A DNA stretch of 64,000 nucleotides from an uncultured Alphaproteobacteria bacterium (GTDB taxonomy: Bacteria; Pseudomonadota; Alphaproteobacteria; Caulobacterales; Caulobacteraceae), in assembly GCA_903822175.1 (NCBI GenBank), contig CAIJOB010000042.1:1-64000 (forward strand), written 5' to 3'. Position 1 is the first letter of the stretch; every line of letters begins with the position of its first letter. Below are positions 39,162 to 50,141 of the stretch, in pieces. The translations under genes were made by a program, and so were the position numbers. Below the pieces are notes generated by a model that worked only from the letters and a program-made list of their open reading frames with translations, had not been told where the DNA came from and made no database searches.

Positions 39162-39193
39162 GCTAGGATCGAGCCTATGACAGCGATCCTAGC
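39162..39193 (+). promoter_or_regulatory. perfect 10-bp inverted repeat flanking the selD start codon
   Basis: GCTAGGATCG-agcctATGacag-CGATCCTAGC, ATG of selD in the 12-nt loop. Confidence 0.6.
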
Positions 39194-40250
39194 CGAAGCC
39201 AGCCCCCGCTTGACCTCTCTGGCGCACGGCGGCGGCTGCGGCTGCAAGCTCGCGCCCGCGGTCCTGCAGTCGATCCTCAAGGGTATGCCGGCCACCGCCA
39301 GCTTCGCCGACCTGATGGTCGGGACCGACACCTCCGACGACGCCGCGGTCTGGCGGCTCAACGACACGCAGGCCCTGGTGGCGACCACCGACTTTTTCAT
39401 GCCGGTCGTCGACGACCCCTTCGACTTCGGGCGGATCGCGGCGACCAATGCGCTCAGCGACGTCTACGCCATGGGCGGGATGCCGATCCTGGCGCTGGCC
39501 ATCGTCGGCATGCCGATCGACAAGCTCAGTCCTGAGACCATCCGCGCGATCCTGGAAGGCGGCGCCAGCGTCTGCGCGGCGGCGGGCATTCCGGTGGCCG
39601 GCGGCCATTCCATCGACAGCGTCGAGCCGATCTACGGCCTGGTGGCGCTGGGCCTGGTGCATCCGGACAGGGTGCTGACCAACCGCACGGCCCAGGCCGG
39701 CGATGTGCTGATCCTGACCAAGGCGCTCGGCGTCGGCGTGTTGAGCGCCGCCTTCAAGCAGGAACGGTTGGACGCGGCCGGCTACGCCGCCCTGATCGCG
39801 TCGACCACCCAGCTCAATGCCGTCGGCGCGGAACTGGCGGGCCTGGCCGGTGTCCACGCCGTCACCGACGTCACCGGCTTCGGCTTGCTGGGCCATGCGC
39901 TGGAGATCTGCCGCGGCGCGGGCCTGACCGCCGAGATCGGCGCGCAACCGCCGCTGCTGGCCGGCGTCGAACTCCTGGCCAAAGCCGGGGTGCGCACCGG
40001 CGCCTCGACCCGCAACTGGGCGAGCTATGGCGAGAGCGTCCGCCTCCCCGCCGACCTGCCGGACTGGCGCCGCGACCTGCTCACCGACCCGCAGACCAGC
40101 GGCGGCCTCCTGATCGCCGTCGCCGAAGCCGACGCCCCCGGCGTGCTCGACCTGGTCCGCGCACGCGGCTTTACCGCGGCGGCGGCGGTAGGCCGTATGA
40201 TGGCCGGGCCTGCGCAGGTGCAGGTGCAGGTGCAGGTGCAGGTGCGCTAA
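39177..40250 (+). CDS. selD: selenide, water dikinase SelD (Cys form)
   Basis: [44 protein letters not shown]-type motif ([22 protein letters not shown]). Confidence 0.94.
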   Translation: MTAILAEASPRLTSLAHGGGCGCKLAPAVLQSILKGMPATASFADLMVGTDTSDDAAVWRLNDTQALVATTDFFMPVVDDPFDFGRIAATNALSDVYAMGGMPILALAIVGMPIDKLSPETIRAILEGGASVCAAAGIPVAGGHSIDSVEPIYGLVALGLVHPDRVLTNRTAQAGDVLILTKALGVGVLSAAFKQERLDAAGYAALIASTTQLNAVGAELAGLAGVHAVTDVTGFGLLGHALEICRGAGLTAEIGAQPPLLAGVELLAKAGVRTGASTRNWASYGESVRLPADLPDWRRDLLTDPQTSGGLLIAVAEADAPGVLDLVRARGFTAAAAVGRMMAGPAQVQVQVQVQVR

Positions 40251-42252
40251 GCGCCGCGTCGAGCCAACCGGGAACCAGCATCCGCGACCCGCTGGCGCTC
40301 AGGTGGTCGTCGTCGAAATAGAGCAGCCGGTGGTTCAGCTCGGCGATGCAGCTCGTCGCCGTGCAGAGCCGCCGCGACGGATAGAACACCCCCACCTCCG
40401 GCCGAGTGGCGAGAGCCTTGGCGATCTTCGCCTCCGCCGGCCGGGCGCGGGCCAGCGGCAGGGCCGCCGGCGCATCCCAGCACCCCGTCTCGGCGCGGCG
40501 TAGATGCCGCGCGACGGCCACGCAGTAGGAGGGCGCGAAGGTCAGCTCCGGGACCGGTCCCAGAACGACCACCCGCGCCTTGGTCCCCGTGGCGGCGATG
40601 GCGTCGAGCGTGCCCGCCAGCGCCTCGTCCAGCGGATAGACGCGGTCCCCGGCGACCCGCGCGTCCAGCATGCGCAGGTGCGGATTGCCGGTGTCGTAGT
40701 AGGGCAGGTCGCCGTTGTAGAGCGCCCAGCGCGCCGCCAGGATGATCAGCTTCAGCTTCGGATTGGCGGCGATCTCGCCGAGCACCTGGCCCTTGGACTC
40801 TCGGCAGCCCTTCAGTTCGCCAAACTTGGCTTCCACGGCCCGCGCATTCACTAGCGGCGGACAGCCGCCGAGCGCCGCCTCGCGCAGGCTCCAGCCGCGC
40901 GCCTTGGCCCAGTCCACCGCGCCGGGCGTCGCCGCGTCGGCATGCGAGTCGCCCCAGATCAGCACGTCATAGTCGCGAGCATCGGCCGCCGCGCCATAGC
41001 GGCAGCCGTTCGGCTTGAACGGCGTGCCGACGGTGAAGCACTCCATCCGTCGCGGATTGATGTCGGTGTTTTCGATGTCCGCCGCCTGGCGGGCCGAGGG
41101 CGCAAGGCGCATCGGCAGGCCCTTGCTCACGAACAGCGCCGCGCCCAGGGCGACGAAGATCAGCAGCGGCAGCAGCGTCAGGACCAGCGCCCGGCCGCGC
41201 CGCGGTGTGGCCCGCCGCCGCCACGGCTGTTCGACGAAGCGCCAGGTCGCGACCGCCAAGGCCGCGCTCAAGGCGACGACGGCGACGATCTCCCAGGGTT
41301 TCAGGTCCCGCTGCGCATACTCCTTGGCGAAGATCAGCGCCGGCCAGTGCCACAGGTAGAGCGAGTAGGAGATCAGGCCGACGCCCACCAGCGGCGGACT
41401 GCGCAGCAGCGCCGTCGCCGCCGGGCCGCGCCCGGTCCCGCTCCATAGCACCAGGGCCGCGCCGAGGCAGGCCGGAACCGCCGAGAGGCCCGGAAACGGC
41501 ATGGCGTCGCTCAACAGGGCGACCGAGCCGACGATCAGGGCCAGGCCCGCTGCGGCGCTGAGGTTTGCACTGACCGGGCCGCGCGGCGCGAAGCCCGGCG
41601 CCAGCGCCAGCAGACCGCCGGCCAGGAACTCCCAGGCCCGGGGCGGCAGCAGGAAGAACGACCACACCGCGCCGTCATGCGTCGTCAGCCACTGGGCGCC
41701 CGCCAGCGACACGACCAGCAGGCCCGCCGCAATGCCGAACCGCGCGCGGCGCAAGGCGCCGAGTGACAGCAGCGCCAGCAGTAGCGGCCAGACCAGGTAG
41801 AACTGCTCTTCGACCCCCAGCGACCAGAGGTGCAGCATCGGGTTCTGCTGCAGGACCGGCGCGAAATAGCCGAAGCTGATCGTGAAGCCGAAATTGGCGA
41901 GGAACAGCCCGGCCGTCGCCAGGGTCGCGCCCACCCAGGTCAGCCGCAGCGGCAGCAGCAGCCACAGGGACAGCGCTGCGATCGCCGTCAGCACCACCAG
42001 ATAGGCCGGCACAATCCGCCGGGCGCGACGCAGGTAGAACCCCAGATAGGAGAAGCGGCCCTCGTCTCGGCTCCGCGCGATGATGCCGGTGATCAGGAAG
42101 CCGGAGATCACGAAGAACACGTCGACGCCGACGAAGCCGCCGGGAACCCAGCGCGGGAAGGCGTGGTAGGCGACGATGGCCAGGACCGCGACCGCCCGCA
42201 GGCCATCGATGTCGCGGCGATGCAGCGGCTGCGGCGTCGGATCGCTCGTCAT
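40171..42252 (-). CDS. acyltransferase 3 family membrane protein with C-terminal SGNH-type domain
   Basis: [47 protein letters not shown]; multi-TM; C-terminal [15 protein letters not shown]. Confidence 0.92.
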   Translation of the reverse strand: MTSDPTPQPLHRRDIDGLRAVAVLAIVAYHAFPRWVPGGFVGVDVFFVISGFLITGIIARSRDEGRFSYLGFYLRRARRIVPAYLVVLTAIAALSLWLLLPLRLTWVGATLATAGLFLANFGFTISFGYFAPVLQQNPMLHLWSLGVEEQFYLVWPLLLALLSLGALRRARFGIAAGLLVVSLAGAQWLTTHDGAVWSFFLLPPRAWEFLAGGLLALAPGFAPRGPVSANLSAAAGLALIVGSVALLSDAMPFPGLSAVPACLGAALVLWSGTGRGPAATALLRSPPLVGVGLISYSLYLWHWPALIFAKEYAQRDLKPWEIVAVVALSAALAVATWRFVEQPWRRRATPRRGRALVLTLLPLLIFVALGAALFVSKGLPMRLAPSARQAADIENTDINPRRMECFTVGTPFKPNGCRYGAAADARDYDVLIWGDSHADAATPGAVDWAKARGWSLREAALGGCPPLVNARAVEAKFGELKGCRESKGQVLGEIAANPKLKLIILAARWALYNGDLPYYDTGNPHLRMLDARVAGDRVYPLDEALAGTLDAIAATGTKARVVVLGPVPELTFAPSYCVAVARHLRRAETGCWDAPAALPLARARPAEAKIAKALATRPEVGVFYPSRRLCTATSCIAELNHRLLYFDDDHLSASGSRMLVPGWLDAALSAPAPAPAPAPAQARPSYGLPPPPR
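40215..40244. repeat. hexanucleotide tandem repeat (CAGGTG)x5
   Basis: Five exact CAGGTG units inside the overlap of two convergent genes. Confidence 0.95.
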
Positions 42253-42267
42253 GCTCACATTCCATGA

Positions 42268-42281
42268 TTTACATCTGTAAA
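42268..42281. promoter_or_regulatory. BlaI/CopY-type operator-like dyad
   Basis: TTTACA-TC-TGTAAA, contains TACA-NN-TGTA. Confidence 0.6.
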
Positions 42282-42342
42282 CCACAAACACAGCGAGGCC
42301 GCGAACTGTCAAGCTCGCAACGGCGTGACTTGACCGCTCTTT

Positions 42343-42354
42343 TTACGGGCGTAA
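42343..42354. promoter_or_regulatory. second operator-like dyad
   Basis: TTACG-GG-CGTAA. Confidence 0.5.
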
Positions 42355-42384
42355 CAGTGACGCCCAAATCACGGACGTAAAGCT

Positions 42385-42756
42385 ATGACTCGGATCTCGG
42401 CGGCGGAAAGCCAGGTGATGGAGGCGGTCTGGAGCGGTGGCCCGCTGGCCGCCGACGAGATCGTGGCGCAGGTCGGCGCCCCGCAAAGCTGGGGTGAGGC
42501 CACCGTCAAGACGCTGATCAACCGGCTGCTCAAGAAGAAGGCGCTGATCTCGGAACGCAGCGAGGGCCGCACCCGCTACCGCGCGCTCGTCACCCGTGAG
42601 GACTATGTGCAGGGCGAAAGCCAGGGCCTGCTCGACCGCCTGTTCGGCGGCGAACTGGCCCCGCTGGTCGCCCACTACGCCAAGCACCGCACGCTTTCGT
42701 CCGACGAGGTCGCGCGCCTGAAGCGCCTGATCGCGAAGTTCGACGATGGCGACTGA
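42385..42756 (+). CDS. BlaI/MecI/CopY family transcriptional repressor
   Basis: MTRISAAESQVMEAVWSGGPLAADEIVAQV...SWGEATVKTLINRLLKKKALISERSEGRTRYRALV. Confidence 0.92.
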   Translation: MTRISAAESQVMEAVWSGGPLAADEIVAQVGAPQSWGEATVKTLINRLLKKKALISERSEGRTRYRALVTREDYVQGESQGLLDRLFGGELAPLVAHYAKHRTLSSDEVARLKRLIAKFDDGD

Positions 42757-43681
42757 GGCCCTCTTCGCCCTCATTCATCTGAATCTCGCCGCCGCCGCGG
42801 CGGTCCTCGCCGTTTTGGCGGTCCGCCCGACGGTGCGCCGCCAACTGGGGGCGGAGGTCGCCTACCGCCTATGGATCTGCGTGCCGATCGCGGCGCTGGC
42901 CGCCCTGCTGCCGGCGCAGGCCGCGACCCGCATCGTGCCCCCCGGCCTCGGCTTCCACTTCGACCCGGTCTACCAGGCCTCGCAGACCCTGGCGCTAGCG
43001 CCGGCCCGGCCGCTGGTCGCGCTCTGGCTGATCGGTGCGTCCCTGGGCGTCGCGGTCATCGCCTATTGCCAGCTGCGGTTCCTCCGGATGGCCAGGCGCG
43101 GCCGCGCCGGCCCCGCGGTCACCGGCTTCTTCGTGCCGCGCATCATCATGCCGGGCGACGCCCAGAGCCGCTATTCCGACGAGGAGCGCGTGCTGATCCG
43201 CGCCCACGAGCGCACCCATATCGACCGTGGCGACCCGCGCACCAACGGCCTGATCGCCTTCGCCCAGTGCCTGCTGTGGTTCAACCCGCTGATCCACTTG
43301 GGCGCCCGCGAGGCCCGCATGGACCAGGAACTGGCCTGCGACGCCGCGGTCCTGGCGCACCGGCCGGGCCAGAAGCGCCGCTATGCCGAGACCCTGCTGA
43401 AGACCCAGATCGGCGCCATCGCCACCCCGCTCGGCTGTCATTGGCTGGCCGGCGCCGCGCCGCACCCGCTGGAGCGCCGCATCCAGGCGCTGCGCCGCCC
43501 GGCCCCCGACTTCCGCCGCCGCGACTGGGGCCTGGGCCTTATGGCCTTCGCGGTCGTCGTGGCCGCCTATGGCGCCTGGAAGGCGCAGCCCGCGGCCATG
43601 GCCCAGGGCATGCCGCCGGTCTATGTGCCGGTCGACGTCGACCACATGGAAGCGATCATCGTCCCGGTCTACTACCGCTAG
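42746..43681 (+). CDS. BlaR1/MecR1-like M56 family metallopeptidase
   Basis: RAHERTHIDRGDPRTN (HExxH-type HERTH); MDQELACDAAVL; N-terminal TMs; coupled to blaI. Confidence 0.9.
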   Translation: MATEALFALIHLNLAAAAAVLAVLAVRPTVRRQLGAEVAYRLWICVPIAALAALLPAQAATRIVPPGLGFHFDPVYQASQTLALAPARPLVALWLIGASLGVAVIAYCQLRFLRMARRGRAGPAVTGFFVPRIIMPGDAQSRYSDEERVLIRAHERTHIDRGDPRTNGLIAFAQCLLWFNPLIHLGAREARMDQELACDAAVLAHRPGQKRRYAETLLKTQIGAIATPLGCHWLAGAAPHPLERRIQALRRPAPDFRRRDWGLGLMAFAVVVAAYGAWKAQPAAMAQGMPPVYVPVDVDHMEAIIVPVYYR

Positions 43682-43685
43682 GCGT

Positions 43686-44219
43686 TTGAGCCTGATCCGC
43701 ACTGCCCCCATCGCCGGCCTCGCCGCCCTCCTGCTGCTGAGCCTGGCCGCCTGCGACGGCGGGCAGAACGCGCAGGCCAAGGCCGACCAGCCCGCGCCGC
43801 CGCCCGGGCCATCGCAGCTCTGGCAGGTCGACCTGATCGGCGCCAACGGCAAGCCCGACGCCAGCACCCTGGCCTGCGTCGACGACGACCTGCGCAAGCA
43901 GTTCCTGATGACCCGGGCGCGGATCAACGGCAAAGGCTGCATCGACATCACCACGCCGGTCGAGCGGTCCCGCGGCTGGGCGCTGCGCTGTCAGTCGCAG
44001 GGCCGCTGGTTCACCATCAGTTCCTCGGCCACCGGCGACGAGACCCACGACTTCCGCCTGGATGTGGCGGTCAGCCCGGTCTTCCCTGAGCTGGGCACCG
44101 TGCGTCAGGTCCGCCGCTTCCGCCGGCTCGGCGCCTGCCCGCCCGGCTGGCGCATCGGCGATCAGGCCAAGCCCGGCGAGCGGCCCGTCCGGCGACCCGC
44201 CTCGCAAAAGGCCGGCTAG
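43686..44219 (+). CDS. putative lipoprotein
   Basis: TTG start; LLLLSLAACDGG lipobox; Cys-containing mature domain. Confidence 0.65.
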   Translation: MSLIRTAPIAGLAALLLLSLAACDGGQNAQAKADQPAPPPGPSQLWQVDLIGANGKPDASTLACVDDDLRKQFLMTRARINGKGCIDITTPVERSRGWALRCQSQGRWFTISSSATGDETHDFRLDVAVSPVFPELGTVRQVRRFRRLGACPPGWRIGDQAKPGERPVRRPASQKAG

Positions 44220-46036
44220 GGCTTCAGGCCCAGCGTCCGCCCCGGCATGCCCGCGGCGTCGAAATAGGTCTCGCCGCCGGCTTCCTGGGCGTTCAGCACC
44301 GTGATGAAACCATTCGCCGCCGGCTCCGACCGGACCGTGACGGCATGGAACTCCGGCGCCGCGCCGCCGTCGGTCAGGGCCTCGGTCATCACCCGGCCCA
44401 GCGCGTGGCCGCGCGGTTTGAGCTCCAGCCCCAGGATGTGCGCCAGCGTATGGGCCCAGTCGGCGTTGCTGACCGGCGCCGGATCGACAAAGCCTGTTTT
44501 GAAGTCCGGACCGATGGCGGCCATGAAGTTGTGGGTGTCCTGCCGGCCGAACGAGCCGTGAATGCCCTGGCCCTGCTGCTGACCGCTATCGGCGATCTCC
44601 ACGCCGCACATCTCCGGGTCAGCGCACCCCGTCGACCAGCTCTTGAACGAGACCACGATCGAGGGCTGCGGCGTGCGCGCCGACCCGATCAGGCCGATCT
44701 TGCTCATCGGCAGGGCGCCGGAGATATCGCCCAGCGCGTCGTTGACGAAGATCGCGCCCACATAGTCCTGGCCGGTCAGGAACCGCACCACCTTGGGCGC
44801 CAGCGTCTTGGCGTTCAGGCCCGGCAGATAGATGAGGTTGGTCCCGCCATTGGGCGCGATGGCGATCTGCGGGTGTTTCGGATCTCGGCCCAGCAGCGAG
44901 CCGCGCTTCGGATAGGAGCCCTTCTCCGGCCGGATCAGGAACCCAGCGGCGTCGTTCAACGGCAGCTTCAGGGCGCGGGCCATGTCGATGTCGAGGAAGC
45001 CCTGCGGCAGGAACCCCGGCTTCACATCGCGATAGGCGAACTTCGCCGCCGCACTGCCCGGGCTCTGCCGCGACATGGTGGAAAAGCCGTGGTCGGCGGT
45101 GACCACGATGTCGGTGTTGTCCTCCAGCCCCAGGGCCTTGAGGCTGTCGCGCAGAGCCTGCAGATCGTTGGACGCGTTGCGGATCGCCGCCTTCGAGGTC
45201 GGCCCGTTGATGCCGGGCGTCAGCTCATTGAGGCTGTCGCCCTCGTTGTGCTGCGTCCCGTCCGGATCGCGCGACCAGAACACCAGGACGAAGGGTTTCC
45301 CCTCGGCCTTGAACCGCGGCAGCAGCACCTTGGTCGCCACGCCCACCAGCCAGTTCTGCTGCTCGACATTGGCCACCAGCGGGCCCGGCATGTTGTAGGC
45401 GCCGCCGCCGGCGTTCAGGCCCCGGTCGGGCGGCAGGTTCTCCAGGCCCGCGGCCTTCAGCGCCGCGGTGATCTCGGGCCGCAGCGGAATGCCGTGGCCG
45501 CCGTCGCGCCCGCCGGTGTCGTCGTCGATCTCGATGGTGCCCAGACCATCGCGCGAGGTCACGTCCTGCAGCGCGGTCGGCCCATGCTTGCCGATGGCGG
45601 CGGTGGCGAAGCCCTTGGCGCGGGCGGCCTGCAGCAGGGTCATCTCGCCCAGGTAGTTGCCCTCATAGCGCCCGTTCATCTGGGCCTGCATGTCGTCGTC
45701 CTCGATCCCCGCCAGCGCCGAGCCGAAGGGCGGCGGGAAGGGCTTGTCGACGAAGATGTTGTTCCCGAAGTCGCCGGTGTCGGCGAGCAGGTGACCGGTG
45801 GCGATGGCCGAGGAATTGGGCGTCGTCACCGTCGGATAGAGCGAGTGGCTGTTGGCGAAATCGACGCCGTCGCGGCGGACGGCGGCCAGCGCAGGCGCGG
45901 TCTCCGGCGTCACGCTGTGCGACCGCAGGCCGTCGGCGACGAAGATGATCACATTGCGGGGTGCGGCGCTGACGGGGAGGCCAAACAGCAACGCCGCGAG
46001 GAGCGCGCCCGCGGCGGCGAATTTTGAAGACTGCAT
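44216..46036 (-). CDS. alkaline phosphatase superfamily / nucleotide pyrophosphatase-like protein
   Basis: NVIIFVADGLRSHSVTPETAPALAAVRRDGVDFANSHSLYPTVTTPNSSAIATG; VVTADHGFST. Confidence 0.88.
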   Translation of the reverse strand: MQSSKFAAAGALLAALLFGLPVSAAPRNVIIFVADGLRSHSVTPETAPALAAVRRDGVDFANSHSLYPTVTTPNSSAIATGHLLADTGDFGNNIFVDKPFPPPFGSALAGIEDDDMQAQMNGRYEGNYLGEMTLLQAARAKGFATAAIGKHGPTALQDVTSRDGLGTIEIDDDTGGRDGGHGIPLRPEITAALKAAGLENLPPDRGLNAGGGAYNMPGPLVANVEQQNWLVGVATKVLLPRFKAEGKPFVLVFWSRDPDGTQHNEGDSLNELTPGINGPTSKAAIRNASNDLQALRDSLKALGLEDNTDIVVTADHGFSTMSRQSPGSAAAKFAYRDVKPGFLPQGFLDIDMARALKLPLNDAAGFLIRPEKGSYPKRGSLLGRDPKHPQIAIAPNGGTNLIYLPGLNAKTLAPKVVRFLTGQDYVGAIFVNDALGDISGALPMSKIGLIGSARTPQPSIVVSFKSWSTGCADPEMCGVEIADSGQQQGQGIHGSFGRQDTHNFMAAIGPDFKTGFVDPAPVSNADWAHTLAHILGLELKPRGHALGRVMTEALTDGGAAPEFHAVTVRSEPAANGFITVLNAQEAGGETYFDAAGMPGRTLGLKP

Positions 46037-46146
46037 CGGCGCACCATGGCGGCGCTTGATGACACTACGGTTGCAGGCATGGCCGGCGCTCCGCGGTGCG
46101 AAAGGCTGTGCTAGACTTCTTGGCCTTGGGTCGGGGAGCAAGGGTC

Positions 46147-46670
46147 ATGCGCAAAGCGGCGTCCTGGGCGGTCTGCGCCGTCGTGCTGGCGGCTGGCGGC
46201 TGGCGGCTGGACTGGGCGGCGTGGCGCGCGCGCAGGTCAAGGCGGGTTCGGACACCGGCCTGGGCCTCACCGGCGCCGACGTCCCGCCGCTGCTGGCGAC
46301 CATCAAGGCCGACCCTTACAAGGCGCCCACGGCGCCCGCCTGCGACACGGTCCCGGCCGAGATCCTGGCGATCAACGACCTGCTCGGCCCCGATCTCGAC
46401 ATCCCGCCGGAGGCCGAGGACACCAAGAAGAGCCTGATGTCCAAGGGCGAGGGCCTGGCCCGCGGCCTGGTGCCCTATGGCGGCGTCGTGCGCTTCGTCA
46501 CCGGCGCCAACAAGAAGGACAAGGAACTGCGCGAGGCGATCATGGCGGGCTACGCGCGGCGCGGGTTCCTGCGCGGTGTCCAGGTCAATCTGAAGTGCCA
46601 CCCCGATCCGCCGCCCGAGCCCGCGCCGCCGGCCGCCAAGCCCAAGGGCAAATCGGCCAAGCCGCGCTAG
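46147..46670 (+). pseudogene. secreted hypothetical protein frameshifted by a 7-bp tandem repeat in its signal peptide
   Basis: ATG at 46147 (SD-like ggggagcaagggtc) gives MRKAASWAVCAVVLAAG, then frame is lost in (CTGGCGG)x3; deleting two units gives MRKAASWAVCAVVLAAGLGGVARAQVKAGSD... in frame to 46670. Confidence 0.7.
46186..46206 (+). repeat. 7-bp tandem repeat (CTGGCGG)x3, followed by a partial unit
   Basis: ctggcgg ctggcgg ctggcgg ctgg. Confidence 0.95.
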
Positions 46671-46826
46671 CCCTCGCAGAGGCTCGAAACAGCCCGCGCC
46701 GACCCCGCGCCGTTAACGCCTGACTCAGGTCTCCGAAACCCGATCTTCACGCCTCGCCTGTATCAATTCGTGACAACAGGAGCCTCCGTCCATGAGACGC
46801 AGGCCGGTTTCGGTGGGTGTCTTCAA

Positions 46827-48350
<1,524 letters not shown>

Positions 48351-48537
48351 GACCGCGTCCCGTGACGGCCGCTCGCGCCAGGAGCGCATTGCGGCCCTGA
48401 GCCAACTCGGCAAAGCTGGCGTGCGCAAAGCGACAGCCTGACCACGCGCCGATCGCGCAGAGCTGCTTCCCCTGCGGAAATAACGCCGTAACATTGGCGC
48501 CGACCTTTCAGGTCGAAATTCCAGGGAGGCATCCACC

Positions 48538-49407
48538 ATGTGCGACGACGAAATCCATCAAGACCTAGTAGACCCGAGCATCTCGCGCCGAGCCTTCGGC
48601 CTGTCGGCCGCGGCCGCCGCCTCGCTGGCGGCCACGCTCGCCCATGCTCAGGACAGCGTCGAAGAGAAGGACGTCGACGTGAAGACGCCCGACGGCGTGG
48701 CCGATGCCGCGCTCTTCTATCCCAAGGGCAAGGGCAAGTGGCCGGCGGTCCTGATCTGGACCGACATCTTCGGCCTGCGTCCGGCGTTCCGCGACATGGG
48801 CCGCCGGCTGGCCGCCCAGGGCTATGTCGTGCTGGTGCCCAATCCCTTCTATCGCCAGGGCCGCGCCGCCGCGGTCGGCGCAGATAAGTTCGACTTCTCC
48901 AAGCCGGAGGAACGCGCAAAGCTCATGCCCATCGCGGCTTCGATCACCGGCCCGAACACGGTCGAGAGCGACGCGCCCGCCTTCCTCGCCTTCCTCGACG
49001 CCCAGCCGCAGACCGACAAGAAGAAGGGCGCCGGCACCCAGGGCTATTGCATGGGCGGCCCGCTGGTCTATCGCACCGCCGCGGTCCTGCCCGACCGCAT
49101 CCGGGGCGCGGTCACCTGCCACGGCGGCGGCCTGGTCACCCAGACCGCGGCCAGCCCGCACCTGCTGATCCCCAAGATGAAGGCCGAGGTCTATTCCGCC
49201 GTCGCCGCCAACGACGACCAGCGCGCGCCCACCGACAAGGACGTGCTGAAAAAGGCCTTCGCCGACGCCGGCAAGAAGGCGACCGTGCTCGTCTACGACG
49301 GCTGCCAGCATGGTTGGTGCGTCAAGGGCAGCGCCGTCTACAACGAAGCCGGCGCCGAAAAGGCCTGGGCGGAACTGAGCGCCCTCTACAAGCGCAACTT
49401 GGTCTAG
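48538..49407 (+). CDS. dienelactone hydrolase family protein with Tat-like signal
   Basis: SRRAFGLSAAAAASLAATLAHAQ; ALFYPKGKGKWPAVLIWTDIFGLRPAFRDMGRRLA; TQGYCMGGPL. Confidence 0.88.
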   Translation: MCDDEIHQDLVDPSISRRAFGLSAAAAASLAATLAHAQDSVEEKDVDVKTPDGVADAALFYPKGKGKWPAVLIWTDIFGLRPAFRDMGRRLAAQGYVVLVPNPFYRQGRAAAVGADKFDFSKPEERAKLMPIAASITGPNTVESDAPAFLAFLDAQPQTDKKKGAGTQGYCMGGPLVYRTAAVLPDRIRGAVTCHGGGLVTQTAASPHLLIPKMKAEVYSAVAANDDQRAPTDKDVLKKAFADAGKKATVLVYDGCQHGWCVKGSAVYNEAGAEKAWAELSALYKRNLV

Positions 49408-50141
49408 GACGCCGTGGCCAGCTTCCAGCGGGCCAGGGCTTCGTAATGCGGCCGCGCCTGATCGGCGATCCTCTTGAGGTCGTCGGTCAGGGCTGCGGCC
49501 GTTTTGCGTTCCGGCGCTGAGAAACCGGTCGAGCGCTCCACCGCCTCGTACCAGGCCGGGGCCCAGACACCGTCACTGGCGCGCGGGCCGGCGGGCCAGC
49601 TGAGCATCTCCTCGCGGAACGGGATGGCCAGCGCCGCGCAAAGGGCGCTGAGCGTCCCGCGCGGATCGGCCAGCACGTCGGCGCCCTCGACCACCGGCGG
49701 GCCATGACCCAGCCGGTCGGCCTCGCGTTCGAACAGCTCGTGCTGCCGGACCACGCCGATGTCCTCCAGCGTCACCTCCGCGCGCTTCTGGATGTAGGAG
49801 GCCAGCACCGCCGCCGGATCGCGGATCAGGAAGGCGTTGCGGCAGGCGCCCGTCCACTCCAGCCCGAAGTCCGGCAGCATGTGGTGGGTCATCTGCTTCT
49901 GGTAGAAGACCGGCGCGGGCTCCTCCGTCACCAGCCCATCGGCCACGGCGCGCCAGTCCTGAGCCTGCGAGGCCAGCACTTCATCGCGCATCGGATGATC
50001 GAGACCGGTCTCCGCAAGATAGGCCGCGTAGAACGGCTCATCGACCACCGCGCAGTCGGTGCGATTCTCGAACGACCGCATCATCGCTGTCGAGATATTG
50101 CGCGGCCCCGACCACATGGCGATGCGGACGGTCTGGGTCAT
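49404..50141 (-). CDS. sulfotransferase family protein
   Basis: IAMWSGPRNISTAMMRSFENRTDCAVVDEPFYAAYL; FLIRDPAAVLASYIQK. Confidence 0.85.
   Translation of the reverse strand: MTQTVRIAMWSGPRNISTAMMRSFENRTDCAVVDEPFYAAYLAETGLDHPMRDEVLASQAQDWRAVADGLVTEEPAPVFYQKQMTHHMLPDFGLEWTGACRNAFLIRDPAAVLASYIQKRAEVTLEDIGVVRQHELFEREADRLGHGPPVVEGADVLADPRGTLSALCAALAIPFREEMLSWPAGPRASDGVWAPAWYEAVERSTGFSAPERKTAAALTDDLKRIADQARPHYEALARWKLATAS

Noticed and set aside
44345-46027. 560-aa plus-strand ORF antisense to the phosphatase gene
   Set aside because: Shadow ORF; no recognisable family and the minus-strand product is clear.
48490-48525. ECF sigma-like promoter (gtaac...cgaa) before the dienelactone hydrolase gene
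   Set aside because: Spacing (about 21 nt) does not match the known 16-nt arrangement; a short CGACCT-ttc-AGGTCG hairpin explains part of the pattern.
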